From NCBI GenBank assembly GCA_025210735.1, contig JAOARD010000059.1:1-44826 (forward strand): DNA of 44,826 nucleotides, read 5' to 3'. The DNA is from Bacteroidales bacterium. GTDB lineage: Bacteria; Bacteroidota; Bacteroidia; Bacteroidales; UBA6680. Shown one piece after another: positions 9,034 through 18,082 of this stretch. The first letter of the stretch is position 1; every line of letters starts with the position of its first letter. The translations under genes and the position numbers were made by a program. Under the pieces are notes generated by a model. It was not told the origin of the DNA. It did no database searches and worked only from the letters and a program-made list of their open reading frames with translations.

Positions 9034-9224
9034 ATATATAATTTTTTTGTGAAGGTATAAAATTATTGATTTGAACAAATAATAATTGGGATGAAATATA
9101 AAAATATATACTAATAAGTGATTTTTGTTCCTTAATTTACTATATTGTACTACTCAAATTTTCAGAGTATTATATTGCGATATATTCATTGGTGATAGAT
9201 ATAAACTGTAATTAATATATAATT

Positions 9225-9292
9225 AAAGAAGCTGTAAAATATAAGCCCGGGTTTTAACCAGTAACTGGGTTCTGAATAAATACAGCCTCTTT
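9225..9292. repeat. 68-bp imperfect hairpin in the leader of the phospholipase-like gene
   Basis: The ends AAAGAAGCTGTA (9225-9236) and TACAGCCTCTTT (9281-9292) pair at 11 of 12 positions, and the interior holds CCCGGGTT and AACC...GGGTT segments. It lies 20 bp upstream of the next start codon with no gene upstream on plus, so it could be a leader structure or a small relic element; its ends resemble the GAAGCTGT ends of the MITE-like elements in this window. Confidence 0.4.
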
Positions 9293-9312
9293 TAACCATT
9301 AAAATTATACTC

Positions 9313-10260
9313 ATGAAAAAGTACACACATGCATGGCTTGCTTTTATGGCAATAAAGCGATTAGAGAGAGCTGAAATCCCTGCGAACTATAAAAAACATT
9401 CGTTGTCGTTAATTGATTGGTTTATGGATAACCGGGATTTTGTTATGCAAGGAGCATGGTATCCGGATGCAATAATTAAAGATATGGCTACCAGCCATGT
9501 TCATAAGTACAGCAGCGGAACCAGCAAAGTGATGCCAAAAAGAAGAAAACTGCCTGGAGAGTATAATATATACAATATAGGTAAAGAGACTCTTAAAGAC
9601 ATCACAGAGTATCATGTTGTTAAAGGAAACCTTCCGGACAGATGCGATGCATTGGTACATAGTATAGTAGATAATTTAAAGATGCAGGAGAGTGAACAGA
9701 AAGGATCTCCAATAAGCCCTACTGATAATCATGTTGCAACACTTTTTTTTATGCTAAGCCACTATATTGCAGATGCCCATATGCCATTACATTGCGACGA
9801 AAGACGATTCTCTGATGGAGATAATATACATGCACATATTGAGAAGTTATGGGATGAGGAGATAAAAGATTGTTATGAGATTGATTCTGATAACGAAAGA
9901 TTCAGATATGACAAATACGGTTATCCGTTAAAGATAGCTGATAATGATTTGTGTAATTGGCTTGAGCAGGAGGTGGTTATACGTAAATTTACCACAGGCT
10001 GGGGCTCTGGCAACGGAAATACCTGGGACTTTATGTCAGCAATTACACAGTACTCATTTCTTACCTCTTACAAAATGATACCAAAGGAGTATGATGAAAC
10101 TAACCTTACATGGGATGATTTTAAAAACCTGAATACCGGATACAATCTTATAGATTATAATAAATACATATTGATAGATGCTATAGACTCTATTGCAAAA
10201 ATATGGTTACGTACATGGACAAAGTATAGAAGATGGTTGGTTAAATCTGCAAAGGTTTGA
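9313..10260 (+). CDS. Zinc-dependent phospholipase C / S1-P1 nuclease-like protein
   Basis: The 315-residue protein has the His/Asp pattern of the phospholipase C/P1 nuclease fold: an early THAW segment, WYPDAIIKD, HKY, then LSHYIADAHMPLHCDE near residues 148-163 and HIEKLWDEE. These proteins bind three zinc ions and cleave phosphodiesters in lipids or nucleic acids. Unlike most relatives it shows no signal peptide before the THAW segment, so it may be cytosolic or exported in another way. A Trp close to the N-terminus is present, but the family's mature N-terminal Trp is not exposed here. It is monocistronic. Confidence 0.65.
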   Translation: MKKYTHAWLAFMAIKRLERAEIPANYKKHSLSLIDWFMDNRDFVMQGAWYPDAIIKDMATSHVHKYSSGTSKVMPKRRKLPGEYNIYNIGKETLKDITEYHVVKGNLPDRCDALVHSIVDNLKMQESEQKGSPISPTDNHVATLFFMLSHYIADAHMPLHCDERRFSDGDNIHAHIEKLWDEEIKDCYEIDSDNERFRYDKYGYPLKIADNDLCNWLEQEVVIRKFTTGWGSGNGNTWDFMSAITQYSFLTSYKMIPKEYDETNLTWDDFKNLNTGYNLIDYNKYILIDAIDSIAKIWLRTWTKYRRWLVKSAKV

Positions 10261-10501
10261 TTAGGACTTGTCTATAAATTTTTGTTAAAAACATATAGTG
10301 TAATTAGTGTTCAATTATCTGAAGTATAATATAAACTGGTTTTATTTATTGTTATGTTACAATTTATGTATCACTTGATAGTTAAAAATATATAGACTTA
10401 TAAAGATAATTTTATACATATTTGCTAATTTAGTACTGTTATATATGGCAGGAAGAGCCTGTAATATATCGTATAAAGTGTAATCCAAAATTAAATTCAT
10501 T

Positions 10502-11230
10502 ATGTTACTAGAAGATAAAAAACGACTTCTTAGAGAGTCATTGAATAAATGGAATGAGTACAGATGGAGTGAAGATAAAGCTTATAAACTACTTAATTCC
10601 GGTACATTTTTCATAATAAGTTATGAGCAGATGGAACGTTGGAATGAGAAGAATCCGGAATTTTTGCATTGCTATTTTAGTGTTGTGAATGATAAAATGA
10701 GGTTTGTACTTATTGATAACGAAACAGATAAAATTCCATTTAGTTTGATTACAGAGGAGCAGTTTCAGTATATCTATATTGTAGATTTCAGAGCTGATAT
10801 GATGCTTGGCAAACACGATTTTCTTGAAGATGCTACAAGTAGCGGAGAGTTAACTCTTAATGAAGCCCTTTCCAGAAATCTGAGATGGGAGCTGGTTAAG
10901 GAGCGATGGGTTGAAGAGAAAATTGATAGTACAGATGGTAGTCCTGTTGGAATTGGACGTGTATTTAAAGCTCCATTTGGCGATATCTCAAGTGTAACAA
11001 AAGAAGAGGAGGTTGTTGCTATTATGGGATTAAAACATGTTGAAAATAATCAGGTTGAGAATAATTACGAGTTAGATCTTACGTTCTGGAAAAGAGAGAT
11101 TAAACCGGAAAATATAATTAACATTACACTGTTAAGTGGTGGTTCTGGTTTACCTGTTGAAGATCTTACAGCAGTATCTCCACCATATGCTGATGATGAT
11201 CAATTCTCACTTATAAAACCAGGTAATTGA
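10502..11230 (+). CDS. Protein of unknown function, first gene of the sensor operon
   Basis: I do not recognise this 242-residue protein. It is acidic, soluble, without a signal peptide or transmembrane segment, and contains an N-terminal stretch rich in charged residues (LRESLNKWNEYRWSEDKAYK) and a middle region with strand-like segments (HCYFSVVNDKMRFVLID). The C-terminus (SGGSGLPVEDLTAVSPPYAD) is low in predicted structure. Its TGA stop overlaps the TTG start of the 7-TM gene, so it is coupled to the two-component system and may be a ligand-binding or output partner; that is inference. Confidence 0.55.
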   Translation: MLLEDKKRLLRESLNKWNEYRWSEDKAYKLLNSGTFFIISYEQMERWNEKNPEFLHCYFSVVNDKMRFVLIDNETDKIPFSLITEEQFQYIYIVDFRADMMLGKHDFLEDATSSGELTLNEALSRNLRWELVKERWVEEKIDSTDGSPVGIGRVFKAPFGDISSVTKEEEVVAIMGLKHVENNQVENNYELDLTFWKREIKPENIINITLLSGGSGLPVEDLTAVSPPYADDDQFSLIKPGN

Positions 11231-11907
11231 TAGAAGTTAAAACAATATGGCAGATATTGAGTAATATCAGCTTTGCGGCTGTTATAATTACTCTTATGCT
11301 AATGCTACTCTTCAGGCGTAAACTTGATTCAGGTTTACGCTTTTATACATATGTTATAATTCTAGGTGTTGCCGCTGAAATTACAATGAGGCTGTGTATA
11401 TATCTGTTTAAGATACCAAACCTGTTTGTAATACCAGCCTATTATATTCTGGAGTTTTTTTTAATCAGCTATCTGTATATTAAATATATGCTTAAAAGAC
11501 CTCAAAAAGCTCTTATTGTTTTTGCTGCTCTGGTTCAGATAATTCTATGTGTAGAGGGCATAAGAAGTATATTTTATGATCAGGTATACTCATTTAATGC
11601 ATATGGTAAAGTGCTGGTTAATACAGTTGTAATAATATATACTCTATTATATCTTTTGCAACTTGCCAAAGGATATAAGCGGAAATCAGTTTCTGAGCTT
11701 ACACTAAATATGCTGATATTCATATATTATGTTTTAACACTTATAGTGTATGTTTTTATTAACTTTCTTATAAACGGAACCAGTTCAATAACAATGTATT
11801 TCTGGATATTTCATTCGTTTATTACTATATTATTTTACTTATCAATTTCTGTACTTATATGGAAAACTGGAACAGACCGGAAACTATTGCTCTTTGGCTT
11901 ATTATAA
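11227..11907 (+). CDS. Polytopic membrane protein, probable partner of the histidine kinase
   Basis: The 226-residue protein is almost entirely hydrophobic, with about seven transmembrane segments separated by short basic loops (FRRKLDSG, YMLKRPQK, KGYKRKSVSE). It starts with TTG inside the stop of the upstream gene and its 3' end overlaps the kinase gene by 49 bp in another frame. The kinase itself has only a single transmembrane segment and no sensor domain, so this protein probably provides sensing. I do not recognise a named family; it resembles the 7-TM sensor parts found next to Bacteroidota kinases. Confidence 0.6.
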   Translation: MIEVKTIWQILSNISFAAVIITLMLMLLFRRKLDSGLRFYTYVIILGVAAEITMRLCIYLFKIPNLFVIPAYYILEFFLISYLYIKYMLKRPQKALIVFAALVQIILCVEGIRSIFYDQVYSFNAYGKVLVNTVVIIYTLLYLLQLAKGYKRKSVSELTLNMLIFIYYVLTLIVYVFINFLINGTSSITMYFWIFHSFITILFYLSISVLIWKTGTDRKLLLFGLL

Positions 11908-12695
11908 TACTTATACTATTTACCTTTCTTACCATATCAATGGTGTATATAGTAAAAGTGTATCTTAAGCGAATATATACAGAGAGAGAAAAGGCTCAGA
12001 AACTCAAACTGGAATATAAAAGTGCCCTGATACATGATAGTGTTGTAATTCAGGAGAAAGAGCGTGAGAGAATTGCTGCCGATCTGCACGATTCTCTTAT
12101 ATCTAAATTAAATTCAGTGAAATACATGATGTACTCAACAGATGAGATATCAGTAATTGAGTTAAGCCAGAAGATAGACGAAAGCATTAAACTTACACGT
12201 CATATATCGCATGATCTGTGCCCTCCGTTAATTGACGAATCATCTTTGATTGAGATAATAGAAGAACTTACACTTGAATTTCCGGTTGGAACAGACACTC
12301 TATTTACATATTCAGGAATAGAGTATAACAATATAACTAAAGACAGTAAGTTACAGATAAGTAGAGTTGCTCAGGAGATATTCAATAATATTCAGAAGCA
12401 TTCCGGGGCAAATGTGGTAAGTACACATATACACTTTGGTTACAGATACTTTGTATTGTATATAACTGATAATGGAATTGGTTACGATACTGAAAGCATA
12501 TCAAAAGGATTGGGGCATAAGAATATTATATTAAGATCTGAATATCTGAAGGCAAAAACATTCTTTAAATCAGATAAAGGGGTAGGAAGCAGATATATTA
12601 TTCTAATTAACTCTCCTGCAGATTCGCTCTGTATTAATAATGTTATGACTGCCAACAGTGAGCAAAAATTAATACATGAGGAACAAAATGTATAG
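11859..12695 (+). CDS. NarL-type sensor histidine kinase
   Basis: The 278-residue kinase has one transmembrane helix (about 10-33), a coiled region (TEREKAQKLKLEYKSALI), a HisKA_3 helix ERIAADLHDSLIS with the phospho-acceptor His77, and an HATPase_c domain (EIFNNIQKHSGA, ITDNGIGYD, GLGHKNI, GVGSRYIIL). It belongs to the class that pairs with LuxR/NarL regulators, one of which follows. The gene overlaps the 7-TM gene by 49 bp. Its TAG stop codon touches the end of a MITE-like element that separates it from the regulator gene. Confidence 0.85.
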   Translation: MENWNRPETIALWLIIILILFTFLTISMVYIVKVYLKRIYTEREKAQKLKLEYKSALIHDSVVIQEKERERIAADLHDSLISKLNSVKYMMYSTDEISVIELSQKIDESIKLTRHISHDLCPPLIDESSLIEIIEELTLEFPVGTDTLFTYSGIEYNNITKDSKLQISRVAQEIFNNIQKHSGANVVSTHIHFGYRYFVLYITDNGIGYDTESISKGLGHKNIILRSEYLKAKTFFKSDKGVGSRYIILINSPADSLCINNVMTANSEQKLIHEEQNV

Positions 12696-12821
12696 AAACT
12701 GTTTAAATTTGTTTTTAAAGGTAATATGGAACTTGCATAATTTAGTCATTCTTGTGTGTGAGAAAAGTCTTTACTTATGCTTTTTTTATATAAAAACCGA
12801 ATGATAAATTTAAACAGTGTC
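12695..12821. mobile_element. MITE-like element 1, between kinase and regulator
   Basis: A segment of about 127 bp has a perfect 13-bp outer inverted repeat (ACTGTTTAAATTT, 12698-12710; complement 12806-12818) and an inner one (GCATAA, 12735-12740; TTATGC, 12775-12780). The same outer ends and the same inner repeat occur in the element at 27165-27324. It contains no reading frame and fills most of the 167-bp gap between the kinase and response regulator genes, which would otherwise be about 42 bp. Target duplications are not clear. Confidence 0.6.
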
Positions 12822-12862
12822 ATAGTATATCAGCAGTTATTGTTAACTAAACTTGATACAAA

Positions 12863-13543
12863 ATGGAACATATGCAAATAAATATCTCGCTTGTTGATGA
12901 CGAGGCATTAGTAAATATGCTTCTGAGTAAATATCTTAATACACAAGACTCTATAAATGTTATATCTGTATCAAACGATGGATCAGAATTTATAGATCTG
13001 TTAAAGAAGAGCGAATCATTACCTGATATAGTGTTGTTAGACCTCAGAATGAAGGTGGTAAACGGAATAGAGACAATAGAGTATATTAAACAATATCATC
13101 CTGATATAAAAATAATAAGTCTCTCATCGCACTACAAAGAGTCTAACCTTGGTTATATGGTTAAAACAGGAGTTAATGCCTTTTTACCAAAAGAGATATC
13201 GCCGGAGAAATTGGTAGAGGTAATAAAAGAGGTATATACAAAGGGCTTTTACTTTAGTATAGAGCAACTTGATATTTTACGTAAACAGATATCAAAAACA
13301 GTTCAGGCACCTGTTTTGTCATCTGTAGATAGTATATCAGACAGAGAGTTAGATGTTCTGAAACTTATATGTAAACAGTATACAAATTCTGAGATAGGAG
13401 AGAAGCTGTTTATTAGCACCCGTACTGTTGAAGGGCACAGAAATAACCTGTATCTGAAAACAGGGACAAAGAATATAGCAGGACTTATTATATATGCAGT
13501 TAAAAATAAATTAGTTGATCTTGAAGACTGTATGATTATGTAA
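12863..13543 (+). CDS. NarL/LuxR-type response regulator
   Basis: The 226-residue protein has a receiver domain (acidic pair in SLVDDEAL, phospho-acceptor Asp60 in LLDLRM, Lys in FLPKEIS) and a C-terminal LuxR-type helix-turn-helix (SDRELDVLKLICKQYTNSEI, STRTVEGHRNNLYLKTGTKN). It is the expected partner of the NarL-type kinase just upstream. A start at the fourth codon (12872) is equally possible. A strong terminator follows, closing the operon that begins at 10502. Confidence 0.9.
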   Translation: MEHMQINISLVDDEALVNMLLSKYLNTQDSINVISVSNDGSEFIDLLKKSESLPDIVLLDLRMKVVNGIETIEYIKQYHPDIKIISLSSHYKESNLGYMVKTGVNAFLPKEISPEKLVEVIKEVYTKGFYFSIEQLDILRKQISKTVQAPVLSSVDSISDRELDVLKLICKQYTNSEIGEKLFISTRTVEGHRNNLYLKTGTKNIAGLIIYAVKNKLVDLEDCMIM

Positions 13544-13560
13544 TTAGGTATACTAAAAAA

Positions 13561-13606
13561 CTATCTGGCAAATAGTATAAATAAAGCTATACTATCTGCC
13601 AGATAG
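13561..13606. terminator. Terminator after the response regulator
   Basis: Two 19-base arms (13561-13579 and 13588-13606) pair at 18 of 19 positions around an 8-nt loop, followed by CTCTTTT. It lies between convergent genes and can act on both strands. Confidence 0.8.
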
Positions 13607-13649
13607 CTCTTTTGATACCATTTATTTTAGTGTGGTATACACACAAATT

Positions 13650-14729
13650 TTAACTAAATACAGCATCCTTTATATACTTAAGTTTGCTATTATCAATACA
13701 TTTATACTCCCTTTCGGTTTCTGAAGCAATAATAATCTCCCATTCGCCAACCTCATAGCCATTGGCCCGTTCAAGGGTATATCTGTCAACAGCAATCCAC
13801 TCTGTAATAACGCAAGGTTTCCCTTTAGGATACGATATTGATATCTCCTCTGTATTATAATGCATATCTGTGTCCGAGTTACTTTCATAAATACCAAGAC
13901 CACTCTTTATAATATTCTTTATATCATCGCTAAACCCGCTAAAACTAAACTTATTATCGTCTCTTAAACATATACCTGTAACATCTTTCATACTGTTTAG
14001 TATGTCTGCCTTTATACCGGTATTATATTTAACAATCTTAGATTCATGATGCTCTCCGTTAAAAGTATATGTATATATCTTTTTCCAGTATCTGTATCTG
14101 CTAATTTTGTAATAGGGCGATGCCTTAGCCTGAATATCCTCCGGAATTAATTCATTTATTGCCAGATATGGTATTGCAACCTCTGCAACTAATATTTGCT
14201 CAGTTTTCTCCTCTCCATAATAGTTACTCTTTATTAATTTTAGCCCGGCTCTGTTTACATCCACATTACTCAGTACAGGATATTGTAAATCCTCCTGACC
14301 AACAAATGTGAAGCGTTGATTATCACAACCACTATATCTGTTCTGAACAATAGCTGCACCATCACTAATATTCGATTTTATTACCTCAAGAAACTTATTG
14401 CTCAGTTTTACCCTTAAACAAGGCCACGTTATCTTATCAGAAAGTAAGAAAAAGCGTTGATTACTCTTGCCGGAATACTCCTCAATAATAAGTTTTGTTT
14501 TATCCGCAGATCTGTTTTTATATACGCCTAACACCTTTCCGCTCTGTTTAGATGCTATAAGCATACAACCATCATCAAGTATGAATATCATGAATTTCTG
14601 ATTATCACAATCCCTAGATTTATCTCTGTGTTGAATAATCTCACTATTGCTATTCATAGGATTCCCCTTAATGTCGAAAACTTTATTGCTGTGTTTTATC
14701 TTAATCTTATAGTATTTGAATAGTTCCAT
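13650..14729 (-). CDS. Ricin-type (RICIN) lectin-domain protein
   Basis: The N-terminal 145 or so residues form a ricin-B-type beta-trefoil: three repeats with the Q-x-F/W hallmark (CDNQKFMIF, SNQRFFLL, CDNQRFTFV) and segments such as GKVLGVYKN and NKFLEVIK. Such domains usually bind sugars. The remaining 200 residues (including YWKKIYTYTFNGEHHESKIV and PCVITEWIAVDRYTLERANG) I do not recognise. There is no signal peptide, which is unusual for a lectin and could mean export by another route or a cytosolic role. The gene stands alone between a terminator and the divergent OmpR-type system. Confidence 0.7.
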   Translation of the reverse strand: MELFKYYKIKIKHSNKVFDIKGNPMNSNSEIIQHRDKSRDCDNQKFMIFILDDGCMLIASKQSGKVLGVYKNRSADKTKLIIEEYSGKSNQRFFLLSDKITWPCLRVKLSNKFLEVIKSNISDGAAIVQNRYSGCDNQRFTFVGQEDLQYPVLSNVDVNRAGLKLIKSNYYGEEKTEQILVAEVAIPYLAINELIPEDIQAKASPYYKISRYRYWKKIYTYTFNGEHHESKIVKYNTGIKADILNSMKDVTGICLRDDNKFSFSGFSDDIKNIIKSGLGIYESNSDTDMHYNTEEISISYPKGKPCVITEWIAVDRYTLERANGYEVGEWEIIIASETEREYKCIDNSKLKYIKDAVFS

Positions 14730-14816
14730 TGCACATATAATTATTAAAATATATGAATTAAAAGTATCTATCTTGACGTGTTGCTTTTAGAGGAGATTTA
14801 CGCAATTGTTACTATT

Positions 14817-14851
14817 GGGTAATATTACCCGTAATACAGAATCTGTACAGA
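14817..14851. promoter_or_regulatory. Palindromes upstream of the OmpR-type system
   Basis: The 14-bp perfect palindrome GGGTAATATTACCC (14817-14830) is followed by TACAGAATCTGTA (14835-14847) and TCTGTACAGA (14842-14851). They lie about 100 bp upstream of the response regulator start and on the other side of the RICIN gene, so they are candidates for regulator binding sites. Confidence 0.4.
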
Positions 14852-14947
14852 ATTAATTGTTATTTTTATTTAAATAACTAATAATGAACCAAAGAGTGAG
14901 AATGATAATATATGTGATTTCCATATGACCTTAAAACAAAGAAACAG

Positions 14948-15625
14948 ATGAAGATATTGGTTGTTGAAGATAATGTTAAACTTGCACAGGAGTTAGTAGA
15001 GTTACTAAATGATGAAGGATATATTACGGAGTGTGTAAGTAATGTATCATCAGGTATAGATAAGGTTGGGGTTTATCAGTATCAGCTAATGATTCTTGAC
15101 CTTAACCTACCCGATGGATCAGGTCTTAGGGTTCTGAAAAGAGTTAGAGAGTCAGGAAATGATATTGGTGTACTTATAGTTACAGCCCGCGACAATATTG
15201 ACGATAAGATTACAGGACTTAATCTTGGAGCCGATGACTATGTAACAAAACCATTTCATAAAGCAGAGCTTCTGGCAAGAGTAAAATCTATAATCAGACG
15301 CCGAAACAGTGGCGGGTCAAATACTATACTGGTAAATGATATAAAAATTGATACCATGTCTGCAAATGTATTGGTAAATGACAAAAGCATTAACCTTACA
15401 AAAAAGGAGTTTGATCTGTTGCTATACTTTGTATATAATAAAAACAGAGTGGTAACAAAAGAGAGCATAGCAGAGCACCTTTGGGGCGATGATATTGACC
15501 AATCAGATAGCTTTGATTTTATATATAACCATATAAAAAATCTTAGAAAGAAGATATCAAAAGCCGGAGGAAAGAACTCTATTCAATCTATATATGGAAT
15601 GGGTTATAAACTATTGGAATTATGA
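14948..15625 (+). CDS. OmpR/PhoB-type response regulator
   Basis: The 225-residue protein has a receiver domain (VVEDN, phospho-acceptor Asp51 in MILDLNLPDG, Lys in DDYVTKPFHKAEL) and a winged-helix DNA-binding domain (LTKKEFDLLLYF, VVTKESIAEHLWGDD, SFDFIYNHIKNLRKKI, GMGYKL). It overlaps the histidine kinase gene by 4 bp (ATGA). It heads a row of same-strand genes that includes the methyltransferase, polyferredoxin and FetAB-like genes, which makes it a candidate regulator of them. Confidence 0.93.
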   Translation: MKILVVEDNVKLAQELVELLNDEGYITECVSNVSSGIDKVGVYQYQLMILDLNLPDGSGLRVLKRVRESGNDIGVLIVTARDNIDDKITGLNLGADDYVTKPFHKAELLARVKSIIRRRNSGGSNTILVNDIKIDTMSANVLVNDKSINLTKKEFDLLLYFVYNKNRVVTKESIAEHLWGDDIDQSDSFDFIYNHIKNLRKKISKAGGKNSIQSIYGMGYKLLEL

Positions 15626-16896
15626 TTACTAAAAGATACAGATTACGACTGATTACAAAGGTAACATTACTCTTTGTTCTGCTGCCTGCACTTCTGTTTA
15701 GTTTTACAGGAATACTGCTGTATCAACGGGCAAAAAGTTATATAGATTATAGTGTTGATCATACCTTTAAACATAAAATGGACAATGCTATAAATGTAAT
15801 TAAATCCGGTACAGAACATACATATATAAGAGATGTTGGAATTTCGGCAGTGCCCGATAACCATAACTACCCTCAGCAAATAATAACAGATACAGTTATG
15901 TTTGACGATGAGGGAGTAGATAAACACCTCTACAGGTGTAAAAGTGAGCTTATAGAGATTAATGGTAAAAACTATCAAATATTTGTACGCAAGAACATAG
16001 ATGAGCTGGTTGAGTTAAGAGATGATATAGCCATATTTATATCGCCCATACTGATAATACTGGCAATTTTTATACTCATATACAGTCTGCTTATGTCAGG
16101 CAGATTATTAAAACCACTTAGCCGTATTGTGCAGACAATGGACGATTACCGCGTGGGACAGAATATAGAATTTAAACCTGTACCTACTAGTACAGCGGAA
16201 TTTATAAGATTGCAGGAGCAGTTTCAGAGCATGATTAAACAGATTGAGAACGACTATATTAACCTTAAGCAGTATACTGAGAATATGTCGCATGAGCTAC
16301 TTACGCCTGTAACAATTATCAGGAATAAAGCAGAGAGTATTATACAGAGAGAGGAGGTTATGAATGTTGTGGCCGATGATATAAAAAGTATATATCAGGA
16401 GACTCTAAATCTGGCAAAAATCAGCAACAGCTTAAAACTGATAACAAAAATTGAGAACAATGAATTTATTGACAGACAATATATAAAGACAGAAGGCGTT
16501 ATACAGAGCATAATAAATAAACTACAGGATCATATAGATCTAAAAGATATGACAGTATCTGCACTAATTGATAAAGACCATACCCTGTTTATAGATCCGG
16601 GACTATTTGATATATTGATGAATAACCTTATACGTAATGCAGTGAGACATGGTAAGTACGGTACTGTAATTGATATAAAAACAGAAAACAACATGCTCTC
16701 TGTAGGTAACTATAGCGATAACAAACCTATAGATAAATCAAAAATCTTTAAGAGATTTGTACGAAGCGAGGGAAGCAGCTCGTTAGGATTAGGATTAAAT
16801 ATTGTTAAGCAGATATGCAACATAAACAATATACATATAGAGTATAGCTATAACCATAATTATCATAAGTTTTTGTTGAAACAGAATATGCATTAA
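15622..16896 (+). CDS. Sensor histidine kinase, partner of the OmpR-type regulator
   Basis: The 424-residue kinase has two transmembrane helices (about 12-34 and 137-158) flanking a periplasmic domain of about 100 residues, a linker/HAMP-like region, a HisKA helix ENMSHELLTPVTII with His224, and an HATPase_c domain (MNNLIRNAVRHG N box, SLGLGLNIVKQICNI G2 box). The usual DxGxG loop is replaced by VGNYSDNKPI, a variant seen in related Bacteroidota kinases. Translationally coupled to the regulator. The periplasmic ligand is unknown. Confidence 0.9.
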   Translation: MITKRYRLRLITKVTLLFVLLPALLFSFTGILLYQRAKSYIDYSVDHTFKHKMDNAINVIKSGTEHTYIRDVGISAVPDNHNYPQQIITDTVMFDDEGVDKHLYRCKSELIEINGKNYQIFVRKNIDELVELRDDIAIFISPILIILAIFILIYSLLMSGRLLKPLSRIVQTMDDYRVGQNIEFKPVPTSTAEFIRLQEQFQSMIKQIENDYINLKQYTENMSHELLTPVTIIRNKAESIIQREEVMNVVADDIKSIYQETLNLAKISNSLKLITKIENNEFIDRQYIKTEGVIQSIINKLQDHIDLKDMTVSALIDKDHTLFIDPGLFDILMNNLIRNAVRHGKYGTVIDIKTENNMLSVGNYSDNKPIDKSKIFKRFVRSEGSSSLGLGLNIVKQICNINNIHIEYSYNHNYHKFLLKQNMH

Positions 16897-16987
16897 ACAT
16901 AAATACAGATTCTCAATAGAATTGAACACTAAGTTAGCACCATATTAAAAGGTATAGCTTGTAATAAACATTAAATTCTATAGAGAG

Positions 16988-17722
16988 ATGATATTAGTTG
17001 AGAATTTTGTAAAGCAGGGTAATCTGTTTTTTAGATACAGAGGTATTATACCACTGTTTCTGCTTATTGGTGTGGTGGCTGTAATGGTGTTTGGTGGTCT
17101 GGGCATAAGTAATAATAACACCTATGAGTATGTGTGCCTGGGAGTAAGTGTTTTAGGACAGATAATACGTATTCTGGTTGTTGGTTATAGTCCGGCAAAT
17201 ACATCCGGACGAAATACAAAAGAGCAGGTTGCAGATCAGCTTAACACAACCGGAATATACTCTGTAATACGTCACCCTCTGTATGTAGGAAATTTCTTTA
17301 TGTGGATAGGTATAGCAATGTTAACTGCAAATGCATGGTTTGTACTGTTTGTTACCGTGTTGTACTGGCTATACTATGAGCGTATTATGGCTGCCGAAGA
17401 GGCTTTTTTGGCAGGTAAATTTGGCAATGATTATCTGGAGTGGGCAAGAGTAACACCATCAATAATTCCTGCGTTTAGCCAATATAAAAGAGCTAAACAG
17501 ATATTTAGCTGGCGTAAGGTTATAAAGAAAGAGAAAAACGGACTAGCAGCTCTGTTTCTTATATTCTGGCTTATTATTGCTATACGTAATATGGTTGTAA
17601 CAAAAAGTTTATCGCTGAATTTTGACTATTGGACTATATATATGATTGCATCTTTAGGAATCTATTTTGTTATTAAATTTATAAAATACAAAACCACATT
17701 GTTAGATGAGAAAGGTAGATAG
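16988..17722 (+). CDS. Isoprenylcysteine carboxyl methyltransferase-like membrane protein
   Basis: The 244-residue protein has several transmembrane segments and the ICMT/PEMT-family core: TGIYSVIRHPLYVGNFFMWI and YYERIMAAEEAFLAGKFGND followed by YLEWARVTPSIIP. Family members use S-adenosylmethionine to methylate lipids, thiols or carboxylates at the membrane; bacterial substrates are mostly unknown. It has a C-terminal extension with two further hydrophobic segments. It follows the kinase by 91 bp and precedes the polyferredoxin by 360 bp, all on plus. Confidence 0.8.
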   Translation: MILVENFVKQGNLFFRYRGIIPLFLLIGVVAVMVFGGLGISNNNTYEYVCLGVSVLGQIIRILVVGYSPANTSGRNTKEQVADQLNTTGIYSVIRHPLYVGNFFMWIGIAMLTANAWFVLFVTVLYWLYYERIMAAEEAFLAGKFGNDYLEWARVTPSIIPAFSQYKRAKQIFSWRKVIKKEKNGLAALFLIFWLIIAIRNMVVTKSLSLNFDYWTIYMIASLGIYFVIKFIKYKTTLLDEKGR

Positions 17723-18082
17723 ATACACGCAGGTTGCATCTGTGTAAAAAACTGTCTAAAGTTGTAATTTAAGGAGTGTATTCCCTGTGTGAACATCAAC
17801 TAATAGGGGCATTAAGTTTGTTGTGTAGAGTGTGTTTAATGAACCTAATCAGAGAGTATAAATAATATAGCGTAATTACTTAACTCTAAAAATGTATTTA
17901 GTATGTATTCATCTACAGTGTTTTACACTCCTTTTTATAAAGCGTAATGGTATACCTTTTAAAGTTTTATAGAGCATACTTTTTTAAAGTAAACCATTTA
18001 TGTTATATATTGAGACTGTGAAAACGGTCATATGTTCATTAATTATATTGTCAGTAATAATTTAATAAGTATATAAAAAGAT
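17723..18082 (+). other. Intergenic stretch before the polyferredoxin operon
   Basis: No coding frame is convincing. Just past the methyltransferase stop there is a bulged hairpin (TACAC...TGTA, about 17725-17746) and a 16-base segment (17749-17764) that matches the MITE-like end at 14 of 16 positions, perhaps a relic. A small stem with a GAAA loop lies at 18014-18029. It probably also contains the promoter of the polyferredoxin-FetAB genes. Confidence 0.4.
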
